The notes beneath the pieces are model-generated. The model searched no databases and was not told where the DNA came from. It worked only from the letters and a program-made list of their open reading frames with translations. Made by a program: the position numbers and the translations under genes. Source: Acidobacteriota bacterium (GTDB taxonomy: Bacteria > Acidobacteriota > Terriglobia > Terriglobales > Acidobacteriaceae). Taken from it: 64,000 nucleotides of DNA. The DNA lies in the NCBI GenBank assembly GCA_018268775.1, contig JAFDVV010000057.1, positions 29,642 through 93,641 on the forward strand. Reading direction: 5' to 3'. This document shows positions 59,781 to 64,000 of this stretch, piece after piece; positions within the stretch are counted from its first letter, which is position 1, and every line of letters begins with the position of its first letter.

Positions 59781-59943
59781 TGTTCTTCGACGCTTCAAAT
59801 TCAAATTCGTGATACGTAGGATTTGATGCGACTTGACCTCTGGAAATCATCACGAGCCGATCACAAATCATACGATTGTCTGAGGGGGAGACGGAAGAAT
59901 CTTCGCGGAGAAAGTACATAGTTACAGAAAGATTCATAAGGTA

Positions 59944-61932
59944 TCAACTGAACAAAAATTCCTTCGTGCGTAGCTCTTTCACTGTGTCGCGCAGCTTGGC
60001 TGCTCTTTCGAACTCGAATTTCTTCGCGGACTCGCGCATGTCGGATTCAAGCTTACCGATGTAGGCATCCAACTCCTGCTGCGTGGCGAAGTCGGGCATG
60101 TCGCCTGTCTCTTCAGTAAGATCGGCGTAGTCGGCTTTGAGGATCCCGGCAAGCGCCATCTCCGTGGGGCGGATGACGGACTGGGGCGTAATGCCGTTCT
60201 CTTCGTTATAGGCTTCTTGAATGGCGCGACGGCGGTTGGTCTCGTCGATCGCGCGCTGCATGGATTCGGTCATCTTATCGGCGTAGAGGATGGCGCGGCC
60301 TTCGAGGTGGCGGGCAGCGCGTCCGATGGTCTGGATGAGCGAGCCCTGCGAGCGGAGGAATCCTTCCTTGTCGGCGTCGAGGATTGCAACAAGCGATACC
60401 TCGGGAAGATCGAGGCCTTCGCGGAGCAGATTGATGCCGATGAGCACGTCGTACTCGCCTTTGCGCAGGTCGCGGAGAAGCTTGATGCGCTCCAGTGTCT
60501 CGATCTCCGAGTGCATGTAGCGGCAGCGGACGCCGACTTCGGTGTAGTAGCCTGCGAGGTCTTCGGCCATGCGCTTGGTGAGCGTCGTGACGAGCACACG
60601 TTGGTTCTTCGCGGTGCGCTCGCGAATCTCGGCAAGCAGGTCGTCGATCTGGCCTTTGACGGGGCGTATCTCGACCTCTGGATCGGTAAGTCCGGTGGGG
60701 CGAATAATCTGTTCGACAACCACGCCGGCCGACTTCGTCAGTTCGTAAGGCCCAGGCGTGGCGCTGACGTAGACGATCTGCCCGGTGCGCGACTCGAACT
60801 CCTCGAAGCGAAGAGGTCGATTGTCGAGCGCCGACGGCAGGCGGAAGCCATAGTCGATGAGGTTCTGCTTGCGCGAACGGTCGCCGTGCCACATGCCGTG
60901 AAGCTGCGGTACGGTGACGTGCGATTCGTCGATGAAGATGAGGAAGTCGCGAGGGAAGTAGTCGAGTAGTGTTGGCGGAGGTTCACCGGGTAGTCGTCCG
61001 GACATGTGACGCGAGTAATTCTCGATGCCGTGGCAGTAGCCGACGGACTTGATCATCTCGAGATCGAAACGCGTGCGCTGATGGATGCGTTGCGACTCAA
61101 CGAGGCGGCCTTCTTTCTCAAGCTGTGCCTCCCAATCGAAGAGCTCTGCAAGGATCGAGTCCATTGCGGAGGTCTTGCGCTCGGGCTGCACGACGTAGTG
61201 GCTCTTGGGGTAGATGGGCAGGCGCGAATACTTCTGCTTGACCGAGCCGAAGAGCGGGTCGATCTGCGAGAGCGAGTCGATCTCGTCGCCGAACAGTTCG
61301 ATGCGGTAGGCGCTCTCGTCATAGGTGGGGTAGACCTCGATGATGTCGCCGCGAACGCGGAAGGTGCCACGGCGGAAGTCGACGTCGTTGCGCTCGTAGA
61401 GAATCTCGACCAGGCGGCGTGTGATGTCCTCGCGTTTGATCTTCTGGCCTTTCTCGAGCAGCAACAACATGCCGTAGTACGCCTCGGGCGAACCCAGGCC
61501 GTAGATGCACGAGACGGACGAGACGATGATGCAGTCGCGGCGCTCGAAGAGGGAGCGCGTCGCTGAGAGACGCAGCTTGTCCAGCTCCTCGTTGATGGTG
61601 GCTTCTTTCTCGATGTAGAGGTCGCCCGATGGGATGTAGGCCTCGGGCTGGTAGTAGTCATAGTAGGAGACGAAGTATTCGACGGCGTTTGAAGGGAAGA
61701 ACTGCTTGAACTCGTGATAGAGCTGCGCGGCCAGCGTCTTGTTGTGTGCGAGGATTAGCGCGGGCCGGTTCAGCTCGGCGATGATCTTTGCCATGGTGAA
61801 GGTCTTGCCCGAGCCGGTGACGCCGAGCAGCACCTGGTCTTTTTCTCCCGCGTTGAGACCCGAGACGAGTTCGCCGATCGCGCGGGGCTGGTCGCCCTGC
61901 GGCTTGTACGTGGTGGTGAGCTGGAAGTCCAT
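59944..61932 (-). CDS. uvrB: Excinuclease ABC subunit B
   Basis: 662 residues from ATG 61932. P-loop [12 protein letters not shown], the beta-hairpin region [15 protein letters not shown], helicase motifs ([27 protein letters not shown]), and a C-terminal UVR domain ([20 protein letters not shown]) for UvrC contact. Lesion-verifying DNA helicase of nucleotide excision repair. The frame continues upstream of 61932, but that sequence is antisense to the phosphatase gene and not UvrB-like. Starts of the two genes are 40 bases apart. Confidence 0.96.
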   Translation of the reverse strand: MDFQLTTTYKPQGDQPRAIGELVSGLNAGEKDQVLLGVTGSGKTFTMAKIIAELNRPALILAHNKTLAAQLYHEFKQFFPSNAVEYFVSYYDYYQPEAYIPSGDLYIEKEATINEELDKLRLSATRSLFERRDCIIVSSVSCIYGLGSPEAYYGMLLLLEKGQKIKREDITRRLVEILYERNDVDFRRGTFRVRGDIIEVYPTYDESAYRIELFGDEIDSLSQIDPLFGSVKQKYSRLPIYPKSHYVVQPERKTSAMDSILAELFDWEAQLEKEGRLVESQRIHQRTRFDLEMIKSVGYCHGIENYSRHMSGRLPGEPPPTLLDYFPRDFLIFIDESHVTVPQLHGMWHGDRSRKQNLIDYGFRLPSALDNRPLRFEEFESRTGQIVYVSATPGPYELTKSAGVVVEQIIRPTGLTDPEVEIRPVKGQIDDLLAEIRERTAKNQRVLVTTLTKRMAEDLAGYYTEVGVRCRYMHSEIETLERIKLLRDLRKGEYDVLIGINLLREGLDLPEVSLVAILDADKEGFLRSQGSLIQTIGRAARHLEGRAILYADKMTESMQRAIDETNRRRAIQEAYNEENGITPQSVIRPTEMALAGILKADYADLTEETGDMPDFATQQELDAYIGKLESDMRESAKKFEFERAAKLRDTVKELRTKEFLFS

Positions 61933-61971
61933 CACCACATAAGATAGTGGAAGAGCGACGGAGGATGCTGA

Positions 61972-62562
61972 ATGAGTGACGGAATTGAGCTTTGGCTGAT
62001 ACGCCACGGCGAGACGGAGTGGAGCCTGGGCGGTCAGCACACCAGCCGCACAGACATCCCGTTGACCGCGCAGGGGCGAGAACGCGCGGTGAAGCTGAAG
62101 GATTATCTGAAGGGGACGAAGTTCGACGCCGTCTTCGTAAGTCCAATGCAGCGCGCAAGGGAGACGTGCGCGATTGCGGGACTTGCCGGCCAGGCGGTTG
62201 TCGACGACAACCTGATGGAGTGGGACTACGGCATCTATGAGGGAAAGACGACAGCCCAGATTCGTGGCGAGACTCCCGGCTGGAGTGTATGGAAGGACCC
62301 GATCGTCGATGGCGAGACCGCGGAGCACGTGGGCGAGCGAGCCGACGCGATGATCGCGCGTGCGCTGGCATCAACACCGGCGGGGGGCCGTGTTGCGTTG
62401 TTTGCCCATGCGCACATTCTGAGGATTCTTGCGGCGCGATGGCTGTTGCTGTCTGCTGCGGATGGCAGCCTGTTTGCGCTGGGCACGGGGAGCGTCAGCG
62501 TGCTTGGGTGGGAGCGTGAGACTCGCGTGATTCAGTCGTGGAATCGTGGCTTCGACGGCTAG
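61972..62562 (+). CDS. Histidine phosphatase family protein
   Basis: 196 residues. Catalytic [10 protein letters not shown] at the N-terminus, the [11 protein letters not shown] and [11 protein letters not shown] motifs, and the second His in [14 protein letters not shown]. It is a phosphoglycerate-mutase-like phosphatase (broad or sugar-phosphate type) rather than a cofactor-dependent mutase, given its length and motif set. ATG 61972 has GGAGG at 7 bases. Its last 68 bases overlap the end of the convergent CLC gene. Confidence 0.9.
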   Translation: MSDGIELWLIRHGETEWSLGGQHTSRTDIPLTAQGRERAVKLKDYLKGTKFDAVFVSPMQRARETCAIAGLAGQAVVDDNLMEWDYGIYEGKTTAQIRGETPGWSVWKDPIVDGETAEHVGERADAMIARALASTPAGGRVALFAHAHILRILAARWLLLSAADGSLFALGTGSVSVLGWERETRVIQSWNRGFDG

Positions 62563-63829
62563 GATGCTTGTCTTGGCCAAGCTTCTGCGCGTGGTAGATG
62601 CCGCTGTGTCCGCTGAATAGATAGCTGGTGACGCAGGCGATCGCCGCAAATGCCCCTGCCTCGGTGCCAAAGAGTTCGAGCGCCATTAGGCCGCCTGCAA
62701 TGGGGGTGTTTGCCGCTCCGGCAAAAACAGCAACGAAGCCCATCGCGGCTAAAAGCGACGAAGGCAGAGGAAGAATGCCTGAGAGCGCGTTGCCGAGCGT
62801 GCCTCCAATGAAGAAGAGCGGCGTGACCTCGCCACCTTTGAATCCCGAGCCTAGCGTAAGTGATGTGAAGGCGAACTTCGCCGCGAAGTCGTAACGCGGA
62901 AGATGCTGCGAGAAGGCAGCAACGATAGTAGGGATACCGAGGCCGATGTATTTTGTGGTGTGGATGACGAAGACCGCGAGCGCGACGACAACGCCCCCGA
63001 CAAGGGGCCGTAGCGGAGCGTATCTGATATAGCGCTTGAAGAGCGCGCCGACCGTGTGAGTGCATCTGGCGAAGAGCAGGGCGGTCAGGCCGAAGATTGC
63101 GCCAGCCACAATCGCCGACAAGATGCTGGACGGTGTAAGCGGGGAGACCCCAGTGACGGTGTAGATCGTATGGTGTATTCCCCATCGATGCGTCGTATAG
63201 TCGCCCGCAAACGCTCCCACGAAGCATGGCAGGATGGCGTCGTAGCCCACGCTACCGATCGTGAGCACCTCAAGACCGAAGACTGCTCCCGCGAGCGGTG
63301 TGCCGAAGACGGAGCCGAAGCCAGCGCTGATCCCGGCCATCAACAGGGCACGGCGATCATGTTCCGGAAAGTGGATATTCAGCCGACGGAGCACCCGCGT
63401 AATCTGGTCGGCGAGCGAGGCGCCAGCTTGTATCGCCGTGCCTTCGCGGCCCGCCGATCCGCCAAAGAGATGGGTGATGGCCGTACCGATCAGGATGAGC
63501 GGCGTCATACGGGCAGGTATCGTGCGGTCCGGTGTGTGTGGTGTGCTAGGTATCTCGGTGTGTATCTCGTCGAGGATGAGATCGTTTCCGCCTTCGACCG
63601 AACGGCCCAGATGGAGATACATGAATCCGATGGCGAAGCCCGCCATGGGAAGCAACGCGATGATCCAGCGATGCGACTCGCGTGTGTCCGTGGCCCAGTT
63701 GAGGCTGGCCAGCAGAAGCGCGGAGGCTGTGCCGCCGAGAATTCCGGCAAGAGTGGCCAGAAGAATCCAGCGCAAGGTGTTGGTAAGAAGATGGAGCTGA
63801 CGATTCAGAGCGTACACAAAAGCGGGCAT
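62495..63829 (-). CDS. CLC-F type fluoride/proton antiporter
   Basis: 444 residues, about ten or more membrane helices, CLC fold. The selectivity motif reads GNDLI (81-85), close to GNNLI of fluoride-exporting CLC-F proteins, not the GSGIP of chloride CLCs. It is followed by GGSAGREGTAIQAG (124-137), which holds the gating Glu. ATG 63829 is 3 bases after GTAGGAGG, and that site is masked by a fluoride riboswitch (63834-63900). Predicted to export fluoride from the cytoplasm in exchange for protons. Its 3' end overlaps the histidine phosphatase gene by 68 bases on the other strand. Confidence 0.92.
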   Translation of the reverse strand: MPAFVYALNRQLHLLTNTLRWILLATLAGILGGTASALLLASLNWATDTRESHRWIIALLPMAGFAIGFMYLHLGRSVEGGNDLILDEIHTEIPSTPHTPDRTIPARMTPLILIGTAITHLFGGSAGREGTAIQAGASLADQITRVLRRLNIHFPEHDRRALLMAGISAGFGSVFGTPLAGAVFGLEVLTIGSVGYDAILPCFVGAFAGDYTTHRWGIHHTIYTVTGVSPLTPSSILSAIVAGAIFGLTALLFARCTHTVGALFKRYIRYAPLRPLVGGVVVALAVFVIHTTKYIGLGIPTIVAAFSQHLPRYDFAAKFAFTSLTLGSGFKGGEVTPLFFIGGTLGNALSGILPLPSSLLAAMGFVAVFAGAANTPIAGGLMALELFGTEAGAFAAIACVTSYLFSGHSGIYHAQKLGQDKHPSRRSHDSTTESRESHAPTQAR

Positions 63830-63833
63830 GGGC

Positions 63834-63900
63834 CTCCTACAGAGATCGTAGGAGTCATCAGCAGCGTATGTACTGCGGTTAGAGGCGGAACCCCATCGCC
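63834..63900 (-). promoter_or_regulatory. Fluoride (crcB) riboswitch controlling the CLC-F gene
   Basis: Read on the minus strand: GGCGATGGGG opens the aptamer, then CCGCCTC, TAACCGC and the 3' segment TGATGACTCCTACG, matching the conserved fluoride riboswitch core. The closing segment CTCCTAC (complement of 63848-63854) is exactly complementary to GTAGGAG (complement of 63834-63840), the Shine-Dalgarno of the CLC-F gene, across an 8-base loop. Fluoride binding should hold CTCCTAC in the aptamer and free the ribosome site. Confidence 0.92.
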
Positions 63901-63916
63901 TTTGTTTTGTGAGTTC

Positions 63917-63945
63917 AGGCTAACAAGCACTGCAAGCAAGGTCAA
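63917..63945 (-). promoter_or_regulatory. Promoter of the fluoride riboswitch / CLC-F unit
   Basis: On the minus strand TTGACC (63940-63945), a 17-base spacer and TAGCCT (63917-63922). The start would be near 63910, about 10 bases before the aptamer. Bases beyond 63945 to the window end hold no recognised feature. Confidence 0.6.
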
Positions 63946-64000
63946 AGAGATTCTGCGCTATGCGCGATATGCTCCGGCTGCAATCCCACCCCGATCACCC

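Noticed and set aside
61933-62328. An upstream extension of uvrB
   Set aside because: It is antisense to the histidine phosphatase gene and does not resemble UvrB, whose usual N-terminus MDFQL starts at 61932.

Overview
This 64 kb window looks like chromosomal DNA of an Acidobacteriota member, most likely class Terriglobia (the Terriglobus/Granulicella/Edaphobacter group). This is inferred from two approximately 1,150-1,190-residue TonB-dependent receptors with an N-terminal carboxypeptidase-regulatory-like domain, Tat-exported sugar isomerase-like proteins, high GC with short mixed-strand operons, and many short dispersed palindromic repeats. I see no phage, insertion sequence, CRISPR array or rRNA. 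There is one tRNA (Val, anticodon TAC). The gene content is mainly housekeeping and metabolic.

Layout. 1-3.3 kb: a TonB-family protein cut by the window edge, a chemoreceptor and a mini-TonB. 3.3-15.5 kb: CYTH protein, Sua5-type tRNA threonylcarbamoyladenosine enzyme, DNA polymerase III delta', secreted hydrolase, Hsp15, PEBP protein, thymidylate kinase, aldo/keto reductase, REC-PAS protein and LpxD. 15.6-18.2 kb: a tRNA nucleotidyltransferase-type enzyme with a histone-H1-like Lys/Ala/Pro tail, and a CheX phosphatase. 18.2-32.5 kb: two TonB-dependent receptors, a bicovalent-flavin oxidase, a YHS-type metal P-type ATPase and two Tat-exported sugar isomerase-like proteins. 32.6-39 kb: a cobalamin-responsive block. 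39-45.3 kb: a circularly permuted D-amino-acid-oxidase-like protein, a Tat-exported toroid protein, MurQ, a beta-lactamase-fold protein and signal peptidase I. 45.3-50 kb: tpiA, pgk, ridA and gap. 50-54.5 kb: a P-loop kinase, an osmoprotectant ABC transporter, DinB-fold protein and RibA. 54.6-64 kb: LytS-type kinase, ChbG/HpnK deacetylase, tRNA-Val, beta-CASP nuclease, YdcF, REC protein, UvrB, a phosphatase and a fluoride-type CLC.

The clearest regulatory logic is in the RNA. Two closely similar cobalamin riboswitches precede nrdAB (B12-independent class I ribonucleotide reductase) and metE (B12-independent methionine synthase). Together they form a B12-sparing unit that should be silenced when B12 is available. 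In each leader, sequence between the aptamer and the start codon is complementary to the Shine-Dalgarno region, which suggests translational control. At the right edge a fluoride riboswitch lies directly on the ribosome-binding site of a CLC-F fluoride exporter gene: the 3' strand of the aptamer is complementary to the Shine-Dalgarno sequence.

Other points of interest are the permuted FAD oxidoreductase, the histone-like tail on the CCA-type enzyme, and a family of intergenic repeats with conserved ends and variable but self-complementary cores.
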